A stretch of DNA of 64,000 nucleotides, taken from contig OX465281.1 of the NCBI GenBank assembly GCA_949987705.1, forward strand, positions 6,116,001 to 6,180,000. The letters are read 5' to 3'. Both the position numbers and the translations under genes were made by a program. This DNA comes from Thereva unica (lineage: Eukaryota > Arthropoda > Insecta > Diptera > Therevidae). Below the pieces are notes generated by a model that saw nothing but the letters and a program-made list of their open reading frames with translations, was not told where the DNA came from and made no database searches. Every line of letters starts with the position of its first letter. Within the stretch, counting starts at the first letter, position 1. Below, piece after piece: positions 22,651 to 33,496 of the stretch.

Positions 22651-23622
22651 ATGAACCGTAGGATCTTGATTGAAATCTGTTGCGAGGAGGAGCCGAAGAT
22701 CAAGTGGACCAGGATGGCGATGCCAGCGACCATAGACCTCACGGAGCCGGAGATCAAGTGGACCAGGATGGCGATGCCAGCGACCATCGACCTAGGTAGC
22801 GAGTCCGATGCCGACACTATTGATTGGCATAGCAGCGAAGATGACTACTCCCCCAGTACATACGATGAGGACGATTGGTATAGCAGCGAAGATTACTCCC
22901 CCAGAACGTACGATGCGGATGATTGGCCCGAGGCGATTTACGGCAATTATTCAGATACCAACGCAGAAGACGATGCCTCGATCCTGTTGTGGACCAGTCC
23001 CGACTACTCTTGGATATCGGGTTTCTATCAGTACGACTCGGTCGCGATGGAGGAGGCCATCAAGCAGTTTTTATTGGTCAGGAGGTGGCACGAGGTTAGA
23101 CGCCTGCCGCACGAGCTGCGCGACAATATTATTCAGAGGCTTGAAGTCCAGGACACGTTCGGGACACGTTCGATCATCAAGATTGCAGTCAACCCGACCA
23201 GGAGCGACGCCCCCGAGTTATCCGAGCACACCAACTTGATTCTTATACTGAGCGGCAGCTCTATATCGTGGGACTTTTTGCAAAACTACGACATGTTTGA
23301 GTCAATTTCTTTCCAGAACCTCAGCTGCATCGATATAGAACACGTGTCCAAGGAGGTTTGTGACTAGGAATTTGAAGACATGGTCTTTTTCGATATAGCG
23401 GGCGGCCCCGGATACTCCAGCATATACGACTTTAGCGCCAAGAACATTTTCATCGTCAACTACCGCCACCGCGAAGATGAAGAGGAGCTCGATATCGGCA
23501 AAATTTGCGCCGTCTTTGGTGATCATGTAATGAGCTGGCCTATTTCTTTAGCTCATTCCCTTTCGTTACCCTTTTTCTGTGCTGAAAGAAAAGCATCGTA
23601 CAATTGCAAGTGCCATTCCTAG
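22651..23622 (+). pseudogene. Acidic repeat protein with one in-frame stop, unrecognised
   Basis: From ATG 22651 the frame runs 238 codons to TAG at 23365-23367 and then stays open, in the same frame, for another 84 codons. The N-terminal part has a 16-residue tandem repeat (KWTRMAMPATIDL twice) and then an acidic, Tyr/Ser-rich repeat with SPSTYDEDDW and SPRTYDADDW. The C-terminal part is a normal-looking folded domain that continues smoothly across the TAG (FFDIAGGPGYSS follows soon after). The coding strand has an exact core promoter upstream. A second copy of the acidic repeat is at 32.5-32.7 kb. The TAG could be a decay mutation or a readthrough site. Family unknown; virus origin is plausible from the setting. 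Confidence 0.45.
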
Positions 23623-23654
23623 AATGCGCACAATTTCCAAGTTCGCCAGCAGTT

Positions 23655-23762
23655 CCACAGGAAAGACAGTCTGGAAACTCAATACGAGTTTCCGCCAAAT
23701 TCAATAAATCAAAATAACAGGAAAGACTGTCGGGAAACTCAATACGAGTTTCCGCCAAAAAC
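23655..23762 (+). repeat. Two-copy 62-bp direct repeat
   Basis: The segment from ACAGGAAAGAC through CAATACGAGTTTCCGCCAAA occurs twice in tandem, at about 23657 and 23719. Each contains a small inverted motif (GGAAACTC... GAGTTTCC). Confidence 0.7.
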
Positions 23763-24585
23763 CTATCCACGAGCAATGCACAAACATTCCAAAGTGCAAC
23801 CTTTGGCCGTGATCAATAAATGATGACCCGGCCAATTCCTCCAATGTGCCATGAATGCTTCGTGCACATTTTCTATTCCCCCCAATTTCTCGATCGCATA
23901 GGTGATCGACGCTTCCCCTCTTTTCATGGGAACTGTCGCATTTACGCGTGTGGCATGAGCTTTTTCCCATAACAGGGGAAAGCTCTACTTATAATTTGGA
24001 TCGACCAGAAAATCTTCCGGTCAACCCCCAAACCAAAATATTGAAATTGGTGGGGTAATAAAATATGAAGAATCGGAGGTCTGCTGTTTTAGGGAGGACC
24101 ATAGAAAAGTCAGTTGGGACCCAACGGCGAAGGCTGCAAGTAGCACTAGTAGCTAAAAAAGATATAATAAGATATAATATATATATATTATAAATAAAAC
24201 ATAATAAATATAAAGTGGTTTAGTTTTTGCTAAAGTTAAGAAAGTGAAAAGTGGTTTTAATTTGAACTAAGTAAAGATATGATAATAGGGGTTGGTGACC
24301 TACGCCAATAGTGGCTAGTACGCCCAATCCCCTGTAGCGGTCAAGTAATAAAGGACGGCGCTACAATCAGTAGGTGGAGAGGCACTTCCGCCTGAGAACC
24401 AGGTCACGCGGCGTGGTCTCTGTGGAATGTAGGTCAAGGCCAGTGGCCTTGAGACTGGCTCGTTTTTGTTTATGAGTGCGGAACTGGTTTAGGGGAAAGT
24501 GATTTTGTTGGTGGACTCGGTCAGGGGGAAAGTGTGGCTTAGGACTTGGCGGGCTGCTCGGTCAGGGAAAGTGGTTGGGGACTTG
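23763..24585. other. Non-coding, possible LTR-type sequence
   Basis: No gene recognised. The stretch around 24006-24025 (GACCAGAAAATCTTCCGGTC) can form a short hairpin, and an AT-rich run with ATATATAT lies at 24175-24190. Confidence 0.3.
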
Positions 24586-24589
24586 GCAG

Positions 24590-24810
24590 GGGTCGGTGGC
24601 TTGGCAGGTTGGGCGGAAGCTACAGGCGGCGGCGGTAGCTTTTGCCCGGTCTGCGACGGAAGGTATTTACTCAGACTCGTACGTGCGCCCTAGTCTCTGC
24701 AGAGCAGGTCCGGGACTGGGTCAGTGGCTTTGGCAGGTTGGCCTGCGGCGGTAGCTACCGTCTGAGCCACGAAGCTATTGGTCGAGCCTTGCCCTAGCCT
24801 CTACAAAGCA
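24590..24810 (+). repeat. Diverged 100-bp tandem duplication, GC-rich
   Basis: GGCGGTAGCT and the phrase CCTAGTCTCTGCAGAGCA (second copy CCTAGCCTCTACAAAGCA) recur about 100 bases apart. A CPVCDG-type coding phrase lies in one frame but is not part of a supported gene. Confidence 0.5.
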
Positions 24811-24960
24811 CGGATTTTACACTCTGTACAACAAATCATTTCAGAGAAAAATCGCACATTGCTTGGGAATCGAACCAGCGCCACACAAATCGTGAACAGA
24901 AAAACCAACGCCTTAGCCAACTTGACCAAGACGGCAGTTGAATGGAGTCTCGTTATCTGT
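24810..24960 (-). repeat. tRNA-like SINE sequence
   Basis: On the minus strand an A-box-like TGGTCAAGTTGGCTAAGG (24911-24929) is followed by a B box GGTTCGATTCC (24866-24876), the order and spacing of an internal polymerase III promoter. The anticodon arm does not fold well, so a tRNA-derived SINE is more likely than a tRNA gene. Confidence 0.45.
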
Positions 24961-25660
24961 GTACACATGCAGTTGTGTGATTCTATTTTTAGATCTTGCG
25001 AAGTATTTTGCGACCCAGCAAGCCGATGCACATGATCGCGATATGCAGCAATTTGAGCGGGAAAATCTATCGTCCTAAAAGCAAAAAGAAAACAGCGGTT
25101 GAGCCGCAGTGCAACTATTGCATGGTTGTTGTTGTTGTTATAACCTGAACAGACAGACACTGTGGATGATGAAGGTAAACAAATGCAAGACCCGTATTTT
25201 AAATTATTAAAACTATGTTAAATTAATAATTAATGTTTTATATGATTTTTTAGTTAAATTTCCATCGCCAATATTTAAAAACCTCGATCTCAACTTGTAA
25301 TGTTTGCAGGGTACACGACAGGTGCCTGCGCATGTGCCCCATGCTCCACAGCCAGACACTGTGGATACTTTCGATGCCGAAGATTCTCGGCGAGTATTGC
25401 ATGGTGGTTGTTGTTGTTACTACCTGAAATTATGAAACCGAGTGAATGAATGAACTTGATACATTCATAAATATCGGGACGGGTAAAAAATACACTTTTT
25501 GCTAGCTGAGATTCAGCGCGGGGTAAGATTAAATGCAAAACAAAGTGTGAAAGAGAGAAGAATTGCACATGATACGTTTTTCATTTAAATGCGGGAAAAT
25601 TAAATTGAATTTGTAATATCAGATTTTTATTAATCATTAAATTAATTATTCATTATTGTG
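24961..25660. other. Stretch with short direct repeats, no gene
   Basis: ATTGCATGGTTGTTGTTGTT followed by an ACCTGAA phrase occurs at about 25118 and again, slightly changed, at about 25396, together with the phrase CAGACACTGTGGAT at 25153 and 25352. The order of the two phrases differs, so this is a rearranged duplication. Confidence 0.45.
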
Positions 25661-25672
25661 CCTTCGAGCTCC

Positions 25673-25680
25673 TATATAAA
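25673..25680 (+). promoter_or_regulatory. TATA box before the 86-residue ORF
   Basis: TATATAAA, 64 bases upstream of the ATG at 25744. Start site predicted near 25704. Confidence 0.45.
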
Positions 25681-25743
25681 CAGAGAAACAAAAGCAATAT
25701 GCGACGCGCGTGCTTGGCATAGCTTAGAAAACATTGTTGAAAA

Positions 25744-26004
25744 ATGGCTAAATTTAGCATCATTAGAGATATAATAACCCACAACAAACGTTTCAATGTG
25801 AGGGGTCGCAAAATTGAATTTAAAATCAATGACACGCCAAGGAATGTAGAACCTTTAACATGGTTTAAGAGCAGCATTGAAGACATTATTCAACATGTGA
25901 TGACGGCGACCCCTGGACCCAGCGCCTCTGGAACCAGCGCACTTAGACCCTGGAATCCGATAGCGGATGCTATTGCGGCGGCCAAAAAGGCATTAGAGGA
26001 GTAA
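25744..26004 (+). CDS. Short protein: polymerase-type N-terminus joined to gene X motif
   Basis: An intact 86-residue frame. The first part contains the phrase NVEPLTWFKSSIEDII, which resembles the N-terminal segment of virus-like arthropod polymerase proteins as I remember them. The second part carries PWNPIADA, the marker phrase of gene X (33.6 kb), and ends soon after in KKALEE. So it looks like a fusion or a short splice-like product. TATA box upstream; the envelope gene starts 99 bases downstream on the same strand. It could be an active small gene or a rearranged relic; no function assigned. Confidence 0.4.
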   Translation: MAKFSIIRDIITHNKRFNVRGRKIEFKINDTPRNVEPLTWFKSSIEDIIQHVMTATPGPSASGTSALRPWNPIADAIAAAKKALEE

Positions 26005-26103
26005 TATATTATATGCCCAGGTATGCCCAGGTGGACAAAGCCTGGCATTAGAAAACGTTAGTGACGCATTGGTGAAGGTTTCGCACTGCCAATTCAGCTC
26101 AAA

Positions 26104-28564
26104 ATGAGATTTCAGCCATTGTTAATCCTTGTGATCATACCTTTAATCACAGCTCATCCAACAAAACTAAAGACAACGCTAGGTGTTGTTCTAATCCCTG
26201 TGGAACCGATTCACTTATCAACTGCAACATGGACACATGTGATCAAATCGGAGTTACCATGTTTGAACACAATAATCACAAAATCCGATCTGACCATGCT
26301 TGAAGATACCTTAACATCCCTTACTCAGTACTCAACTCATATCGATAGTATACTAACACAGAATTTTGAAAAAAACAACTCAGATGCGATCAGCTCTTTT
26401 AGCTGTTACGCAGTGTAAGTATTCATTTGTGAAGTCAACTTATGAAAGTCTCTACAATGAGGGTCAATTTTTGCATGGAATTTTAGACTATCATTCATGT
26501 GACAAGCTACATGCTCAAAACACTCCACCCCCTCGAGAGAAGCGTGATGTACACGTGCATGCACCTAGTAAATTTTACATCCATGACCCCTCTCGGTCAA
26601 CAATCAATACAGCAGCGTTCTTGGATCGAGATAATAATGATGTCAACTTAACTTTTAAGACATATCCACAAACAACCACAACAGGCAATCGGTATACCAA
26701 GTATGCTCCCCAAATAGAAGCAATTCATGCTTGCATGAAACCTTACTTCACGAGTCAAAAGACAGCATACGAAGTACGATTGTGTGACACTGGAAGTAAT
26801 GATCCCTGTTTCATACATTATCTTAATTATTATAGGCCATCGATATTTGCAAGAATGAAGAGAGGAGCCTTTGACTTCATGACTGATCTATTTTATAAAC
26901 CGCTGTTTGGCATGGCAACAGAAAAAGATGTCTTGAATCTAGGAAAAGCGATGCAGAATACTACAGACAAAATCATTGAAAAGATGAATAAGCATATCTC
27001 GATGACTAATGCTAACACAGCAGATATTATTAAATTAGGAAATATAACACATCAGAGCTTAGAGGCAATTCAATTACTTCGAACTGATGTAACTCAACAT
27101 CAAGCTATTCTAGTGGATCATATCAACAGATTCAACAACTTTACCACTTCTCTAACTCACGCGAATACATTTGCTATGTTACATACCATACTGGATCGGA
27201 ATTGCGACATCTTACTACAAAAGTTGAAGTCTTTAGCCACAACATTTGAAAGTATCCGACTAATGATATCATCCAAGTCAATATCAAGTGAAGTGCTCTA
27301 TGGTTCACAATTCTCTAAGCTAATACATGATGTTAAACAGACACTATCACCTAAATATAAAATAATAGAGTCATGGAATTATGACGAGATAATAGGTGCT
27401 GACAAAGCCAGTCTGCTGTACGCAAACAGATCATTACTAACTATAATCCAAATTCCTCTAGTTAATGTGAAAACAACAATTAATGTATGGAGAATGCAAT
27501 CAATTCCCTTTGTACTTCATAACAATACTTATCAATATGAAGTCGAGAATCCGTATATTGTTTATGACTCTGGTTTACAAAAATGGACAGGATTGTCTCT
27601 AGCCGAATACTCAGAATGTCGACGTCGACCTGGATTTGTTTGTGATTTTGCAAAGTCTTGGACTAAAACCAACACTCCATCTTGCACAAGTAGTATGCTT
27701 ACAGATGACTCAAATTCCAATTATGCTTCGTTATGTACACTTATGGCACTCAATAAAGGAGTTAAAATTATATATGACATTCCTCTAAGTCAGACTCAAT
27801 GGATGATATCGTTAACAATTCCTGCATCTATTATATACACAAAATGTATATCAAAAGATGACACTGCAGAAGATGAATCCACTCAAACAATATCAGGTTT
27901 AACTGTTATAACTCTAGAAGATGGATGCACTGCTGAAATTGAGGGGACTCTATTTTCACCTATGTCAAACTGGATGTTCTCTAGTATAGACCGATTAAAC
28001 CTACCTAAAATAGGCAACATAAGTCTGGAGACTCAGCATATTAAGTTAATTAGAGAAGTTATACATCAGAAGTTATCTGAGAAACCCACCATGAGTCTTG
28101 TATCATTGACTATGTCTTCAACTAAAGCAGTAGATTACTTACATAATCATGGCCAAACCACCCTGAAACATCTCCTAGATGCTATTACAAACAGAACAAA
28201 CATAACCTATCTTGACAGCGAAGATAGTGCCTTATCAAAGTTCTTAACTCATTATGAAGAAAACCGAGTTAAACCATGGTCTATAACTTGGCCAGATTTC
28301 TTATCAAGTTGGTGGTCATGGGCAATCTACACGTTGATAGGCCTATTGGTCTTGACTTGTCTTATATGCTGCTGTTGTCCTAGTGTAACTCGAGCCACAA
28401 AGACTATTTTAGGAGCTGCTACAGGAACTCACTTACCCCTTTCTACATATGGAGCTCCGATGGATTTATTACAGAATTATTTCAAGCCAATTGCAAATAA
28501 TCAAACTCTATTAACTACTTCATTATCCAACAAGACTACAGTCAACATATTGTCCAATGTGTAA
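26104..28564 (+). pseudogene. F-like envelope glycoprotein, copy 2 (most complete)
   Basis: ATG 26104 starts a signal peptide; the frame changes once, at a run of seven A (26369-26375), and then stays open to 28564, about 820 residues in all. Two basic cleavage sites are present: REKR at about 26536 and RMKR at about 26851. The second is followed by a fusion-peptide-like stretch rich in Phe and Gly, then a helical region with Asn/Thr glycosylation sites. One membrane anchor lies at about 28310-28380, followed by a Cys run. This is the layout of the baculovirus F / errantivirus Env family. Compared with copy 1, the protein ends before the second hydrophobic segment and the large C-terminal domain. 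It would act at membranes in virus entry or cell fusion if intact. The single frame break suggests recent decay or a sequencing error. AATAAA begins at the stop codon. Confidence 0.8.
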
Positions 28565-28594
28565 TAAAGGCGTTAAGACCTACTCAATCTTTTT

Positions 28595-29040
28595 TCTTTT
28601 GTAGTTTGTTTGTTTCCTCTTTCTTCCCCTTTTTTTCAGAGCTTGAGACTTTGTAACGCTTAGGAGGGGAAGACTTTTAGGTAGTATTGTGGTACCGCCG
28701 CTGGGGCGCATGGTAGTTGGGGGGGGAGGAGGATTTTTGTTTTACCCTCTCATATATTCAATGATAAAATGAGAGAATCGCTACGAAACGTAATTAGTAG
28801 AGCGATTCTCTGTTTGGATAGTATGTGGTGAATGTTTTGGGGTTCGTTTTGCGAACTAGGGGGAGTTTGATTGACGTAGCGCAAATGAGATTTTTCTGGC
28901 GATCTCTTAGACCCCTTTTTTATGAAGATGGGTTGGTAGAGTAAGGCGTAAAAACGCACTATTATGAGGCGTGGTGTATGGCGGTATGATTTACCCTATG
29001 GTTATTGGGGTCCCAGGGCCTGGTTGTACTAATTGCATGG
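28595..29040 (+). repeat. Dispersed block A, copy 2
   Basis: Shares the pyrimidine tract and AG, GTATTGTGGTACCGCCGCTGGGGCG, GACGTAGCGCAAATGAGATTTTTCTGGCGATCTC-type sequence, and the end of the minus-strand Env tail (stop near 29000) with copy 1. About 150 bp in the middle differ, including a G run near 28716 and an inverted GAGAGAATCGCTAC/ GTAGAGCGATTCTC pair. Confidence 0.55.
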
Positions 29041-29252
29041 AAGTTATGTAATTAGTTAAATGTTGAGAATCTAATACTGTGTTGATTTATGTTTATTGTT
29101 CTATTTAGGCAATGATGTTTTCTATATTTTGTTTTATCATTGAAAATGATTATAGGGTCGGTAAGTATGAAAATTGGTAACGAAAAATGTAACGAAAAAG
29201 CGTTACGCAGAGATGCTGAGATGCATGTGTCTTTGTATCGTCGTGTATCGTG

Positions 29253-29390
29253 GTTGGAATACAGAACTACAGGAAGGGCCCTCGCCGAATTTTAGCGTAG
29301 TGAAATTCTTTTTGTGTTAGTGCTCAGGTTTTTATAGTGTGTGTGCAAAGGAAGGCGAAAAAAGCGAGTGCATTTGAAGAGGCCGAAAAC
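29253..29390 (+). mobile_element. Left end of the CTACAGGAAGGGCC element
   Basis: TTGGAATACAGAACTACAGG and the next 110 bp match the left end of the 720-bp element at 56916-57635. No right end follows, so this is a truncated copy. Confidence 0.6.
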
Positions 29391-30004
29391 AAGAAATTCT
29401 ATTTTGTTACATTTATAATTATTTCGCGTGTATATTTATATAAGCACAATAGAGGTAAGTTTCAACATATCGCAAAATCATTTTCAATGATCCCGTCGTT
29501 TGCGTGTTTGCAAAGACTGTAGATTTTTTTGAAAATCAATTTAAATTCAAATAAAATCTGTCACGTTGGACATCGATATTTTGGTTTTTCCTCCTATTTA
29601 TAATTTCAGAACATTATATGAAGCATTTTCCTGAAGGCGTTTTTTTGTCGGGTTTACTAAACTCTGCTATGATGTTTTCACATTTTCATATTTTGGTGCA
29701 GGACTTTCGTTGTTAGAGTAATTATAACATTATATTGTACTGTTTAGAATCTTAAAATTTTACAATTTAGTCACGGCATAGGGATATATATGCAACTAAT
29801 TGTCACTGTGGTATACTTTGCTAAGGGGAATACCACTTTTGAGCTACTTAGTATAACATCATCCAAAGAAAGCATTAGTGCCAATTTGAAGACAAATCCA
29901 TTCGTGGATTAAGACGCAAGGTAAATAATATCAACTAGATCAAACAAACAGCAGAAGATAAAATCAAAATAGATTCATCCGATAGTGAAACCGAGCTGTT
30001 CAAT

Positions 30005-30361
30005 GTGGGAGGAACAACAAACTACCTCCACGTTGGCGGCATGGATTCAGAATCCTCTATCCATAGTCGGGCCGCAGTGCGTAGGGTTATCCCAAGCGCC
30101 CAAAGCATTAGACAGCGCCTCCAAAGCATTGTGCAAAACGCAAACATACACCACCTGGGACACGTTATCCCATGGATATTTGTGTTCTTGGCATTCATCT
30201 TCTGTTACGCAACAACAAGAGGAAGATCTAACGGACCTAGACATACCGACTGTTATGAGCGAGCATCCACCTATACACCCACAAGCGTCCACTCGCTCAT
30301 CACCCAGTTATCCGATAAGGCCTTCACGGCCACGTGCATAACATCATCCGCCAAATGGTAA
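30005..30361 (+). CDS. Possible single-pass membrane protein, unrecognised
   Basis: One of two overlapping open frames here. The 118-residue frame from 30005 has an amphipathic Arg/Gln-rich part, then a membrane helix (HVIPWIFVFLAFIFCYA, about 30151-30200) and a Thr/Ser-rich tail. The frame from 29985 has no such logic and is probably its shadow. Family unknown. It recalls, in layout only, the small membrane ORFs at 8.35 and 13.8 kb. Confidence 0.35.
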   Translation: MGGTTNYLHVGGMDSESSIHSRAAVRRVIPSAQSIRQRLQSIVQNANIHHLGHVIPWIFVFLAFIFCYATTRGRSNGPRHTDCYERASTYTPTSVHSLITQLSDKAFTATCITSSAKW

Positions 30362-31256
30362 TAATTTATAAACCAAAGGCAAAATTCTCGAAGGGCACAT
30401 GTGGAATATATCCACATGAACATGACAAACGACCATGAATTCGGAGTAAACTGTCCAACTAGAACATGAGCCGACGTTTCCTCCAAAAACTCCAAATGCC
30501 CACAAGTGGCCAATTGAAAGGAAATTGTCTATCGAATTCGATACGACTTTTCCTTTCTTTACCTAAAAATTCTAAAAGCAACTTGTGCATCATATTGCAC
30601 TCATAAATTCCTCAACGGAATGAACCGCACTCAAGGCGAGGAAATTCGATGCGTCCAAGCGACACAAACAACCGACCTTCACGGCACGAGACTCGCCATA
30701 TGGCCAACATTAATTGCATAATACAATTATGCTTTACTAAGCAAATTAGGTTGAGAATTTTCGGACTCTCTCGTTAAAGTCCGGCGGGTGAGAGATTTTT
30801 TCCCCTCTGCGGGAAATACATAGGAACCGATCGACTGCAAGCAACCCAGCGATCGTGACACCGTGCTTGGGAGAACCCAAGCCCCTATACATAACATGAT
30901 AAGGGGAATACATCCAAGAAATGCATGAAAATGCATTGCGGAAAAATATATAAGAACTGACCAATGATAATGCTGAAAATGCATCGTGGTTGGGGTACGC
31001 CCCTAATGATTTTTTTGGTGGAAAAAGTCGAAAATAAAAGGCGACTTTTTCCATAAAATAGGACAGTGGATTTTTAAAGAGTTAACTGAGAAGACCAAAG
31101 AAAAGAGGTCCGGGTTGAACGGTCCGCGGTATTATTTTAAGTAAAACCTGAATTAAAAAATCAGTGAACCAATGAAATAAATAAAAGTGTATAAATTTAT
31201 CCGCGCGTTTTTATGAAGTGATAAGACACAGTGAATAAGTCTGTACGAGCTATTCA
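30362..31256. other. Stretch without a recognised gene
   Basis: Contains the hairpin at 31019-31053 and AT-rich flanks; no supported coding sequence. Confidence 0.3.
31019..31053. other. Perfect 12-bp hairpin
   Basis: TGGAAAAAGTCG, 11-base loop, CGACTTTTTCCA. The stem is perfect. It could be a transcript end or an element tip; no gene end is known here. Confidence 0.5.
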
Positions 31257-31547
31257 GTGAGTAAAAGGGCAGGTGAACTTCTCCTCACAGGAAAGTACTC
31301 CCTAGTCCTTTGTTGTGGTAAAAAGGAAACGACACACAACACGACCACATCCGAGTTAGAGGCGCTAACAGGACCCAAAAAGATAATGTACAAACAGGGA
31401 CGTCTGTTCTACAAGAGGGGACTAGGATTCAGATCCCGCCAACAGATGAAGGCCCAAGGGTACAATGTGGCGCTTACACCATCTAATGGTAAAACATACG
31501 AAATATATATTAAGGGGAATTATAATAAGTCAATCAGTGTTCAATAA
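31257..31547 (+). CDS. Basic ORF, unrecognised
   Basis: A 96-codon frame rich in Lys, Gly and Tyr (GKYSLVLCCGKKE near the start). It is followed after a few bases by another short frame at 31558-31758 (66 residues, ATG 31558). Neither is recognised. They precede an AT-rich block and may be pieces of the same element. Confidence 0.3.
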   Translation: MSKRAGELLLTGKYSLVLCCGKKETTHNTTTSELEALTGPKKIMYKQGRLFYKRGLGFRSRQQMKAQGYNVALTPSNGKTYEIYIKGNYNKSISVQ

Positions 31548-31557
31548 AATTTGCAAC

Positions 31558-31758
31558 ATGTCTTACCAAACAGTTTCTGAGGCAGCAGGTTGGCTAACAA
31601 CCGTATCTAGTTTTAAAAAGGATGAGGAACATAAATTAAGAGTACATCCTCAACTAGACTTGATGTGCCCATTTAGACGTGCGGCATTTAAAGACATTAA
31701 TTATTCAATGTATGTAGGACATCTACAATTAATGGAGTTCAGTCAAGTTAAACTGTAA
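31558..31758 (+). CDS. Short ORF, unrecognised
   Basis: ATG 31558, 66 residues, with the phrase VHPQLDLMCPFRRAAF. It begins 10 bases after the previous frame ends, which suggests linked genes or one split gene. Family unknown. Confidence 0.3.
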   Translation: MSYQTVSEAAGWLTTVSSFKKDEEHKLRVHPQLDLMCPFRRAAFKDINYSMYVGHLQLMEFSQVKL

Positions 31759-31934
31759 TCAAATTGCAATCACTCAGCAGTTGCTGGTGACAGCTCGAAG
31801 CGTACGCTAGTGAATTAAGGAAAAGTGTATGAAAAGAAAAAAAACGTTTGGACAATGAATTTACAATAAAACGGAAAAACTAGAATTGCCGGCTTTTTAA
31901 TCAAAAACCCCGACGAGATCCAAAAAATTCCTAC

Positions 31935-32491
31935 ATGTATATTATACATAATAATCCTATATCATTGAAAGATATGTGCACAGAGAAAGTCTTTAATATG
32001 AAAAAGTATATAACGTACGATGATATTGATTATATATTTTTTAAACATAATACAATGCTGGATGATACATTATTTTATTTTAAATATTATTATAATGTTG
32101 GAGAGAAATTAGCTGAAGATAATTGGGTCAACCTTAAAAAACGCAAGCGTAATGAAGACTTGGTGGAAATTATAAAAAAGGATGGATTACTACTAAAATT
32201 GAATACTGTTATGAAGTTACTTAATGAGGACAACTTTCAATATTTTTATATATATGCTTATCAGCAAGTGTGGTATATGAAAGCTGTGCAATATTTAATG
32301 AGAAAAGATTTATAAATTCTCGAGAATTTATTATATTAAAATTAACTAGCTTTGATGATATTGAATGGGAAGATTATATAGATTTGACTTCAATTAATGA
32401 CAGAAAGTATCAACATAATATTCACCAGATTTATAAAGAAGGACGTACTATATTACCAGGAGAAGATATACGACCCATCAGCGACCACTGA
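31935..32491 (+). pseudogene. AT-rich broken ORF, unrecognised
   Basis: Frame 31935-32315 and the overlapping frame 32270-32491 look like one Lys/Asn/Tyr/Phe-rich protein broken once near 32290. The codon choice resembles the broken ORF at 2-873. The second frame runs directly into the acidic-repeat copy at 32486. A PBS-like ACCCCGACGAGATCC lies at about 31906-31920. Origin in a large AT-rich DNA virus is possible but unsupported by motifs. Confidence 0.3.
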
Positions 32492-32717
32492 GAGTGCCGA
32501 GATGCCACCAGCGACCATCGACCTAGAGAGCGAGTCCGATGCCGATACGATTGATTGGCATCACAGCGAAGATGACTACTCCCCCAGTACATACGATGAG
32601 GATGATTGGTATAGCAGCGAAGATTACTCCCCCAGAACGTACGATGCGGATGATTGGCCCGAGGCGAGTTACGACAAGTATAATCCACTTGTGTATTCAG
32701 ATGCAGTAATGTTTTAA
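32486..32717 (+). pseudogene. Acidic repeat protein, second copy (fragment)
   Basis: Repeats the TIDLESESDADTIDW region and the SPSTYDEDDW/SPRTYDADDW repeat of the ORF at 22651, with about 95% base identity over 170 bp, then ends differently (stop 32715-32717). Fused to the end of the AT-rich ORF on its left. Confidence 0.55.
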
Positions 32718-32859
32718 ATTTATTAAATAAAAGTGTTCGAGTGAAACAAAGAAGCAAGTGTTTGAGTAAAATCAAAGGTAAACCTACAAGGGCTAGTGGT
32801 CATCTCTCGTTCCGAGAATGTACTCCACGGTCCTGCCGTAACAAACGAAACGGTTCACG

Positions 32860-32955
32860 GCATGCCCAAGACAGGGGCCGCTAGTCACCGGCAACAGCCG
32901 GCCGTTAATAAAAATTAATTTACCCAATTCGGACTTTTTATTCCTTTTGAGCACA
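32860..32955 (+). repeat. Shared 3' end repeat, copy 1
   Basis: CACCGGCAACAGCCGGCCGTTAATAAAAATTAATTTA and the following CAATTCGGACTTTTTATTCC match 38865-38935. It contains a GGCAACAGCCGG-type inverted motif and AATAAA, so it looks like a transcript 3' end carried by two different fragments. Confidence 0.6.
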
Positions 32956-33496
32956 ATTGTACTGCCTACCAAAAAGGAACGGCCACTACACAAAAGTCAG
33001 TTCAAAAATTATTAAAACTAAAGAGCGATAATTTATTTATTATGTAAAAACGGGAATGTTATCCTTATGCTTCAACTATACAACACATTATTTTGTATAT
33101 CCAATATGAAAAAATGTTGTTTTCTAACATTTTTTTTTTTTCTATTTTTACACATTTTTTAATTATATTTTATTTACAAAAACATATTTTTGTTTTTAAA
33201 TTTTTAAACGTAATTATTTTTTCTTGTTTGAAAATAAAAAAAAAACAGTAAACAAACTTCACATTTTGCTTAAAACTAGTGAACAATTCCTTTTTTATTA
33301 TTCGTATTTATTTTTTTAAATTTTTATTACACACAAAATATTTAGGGCACTGGACTATTTGACCACGTGTAAAACTCGCAGTTATTTTGTCAGGTAACTA
33401 TATAAACACCTTTCATTTAAGTCTAGCCAAATGAAAACAACATTCTTTCTAAATTTAACGAAGTATTTTTATACAATACAATATTAACTGGTTATT

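Noticed and set aside
26369..26376. AAAAAAAC at the frame break of envelope copy 2 looks like a -1 ribosomal slippery site in the right phase.
   Set aside because: A -1 shift leads to a stop within a few codons; the continuing frame is the other one. One extra A in the run explains the break better.
31906..31920. Primer-binding site of an LTR element (ACCCCGACGAGATCC).
   Set aside because: Similar to the site at 11951 but without a recognisable LTR on its left; left as a remark only.
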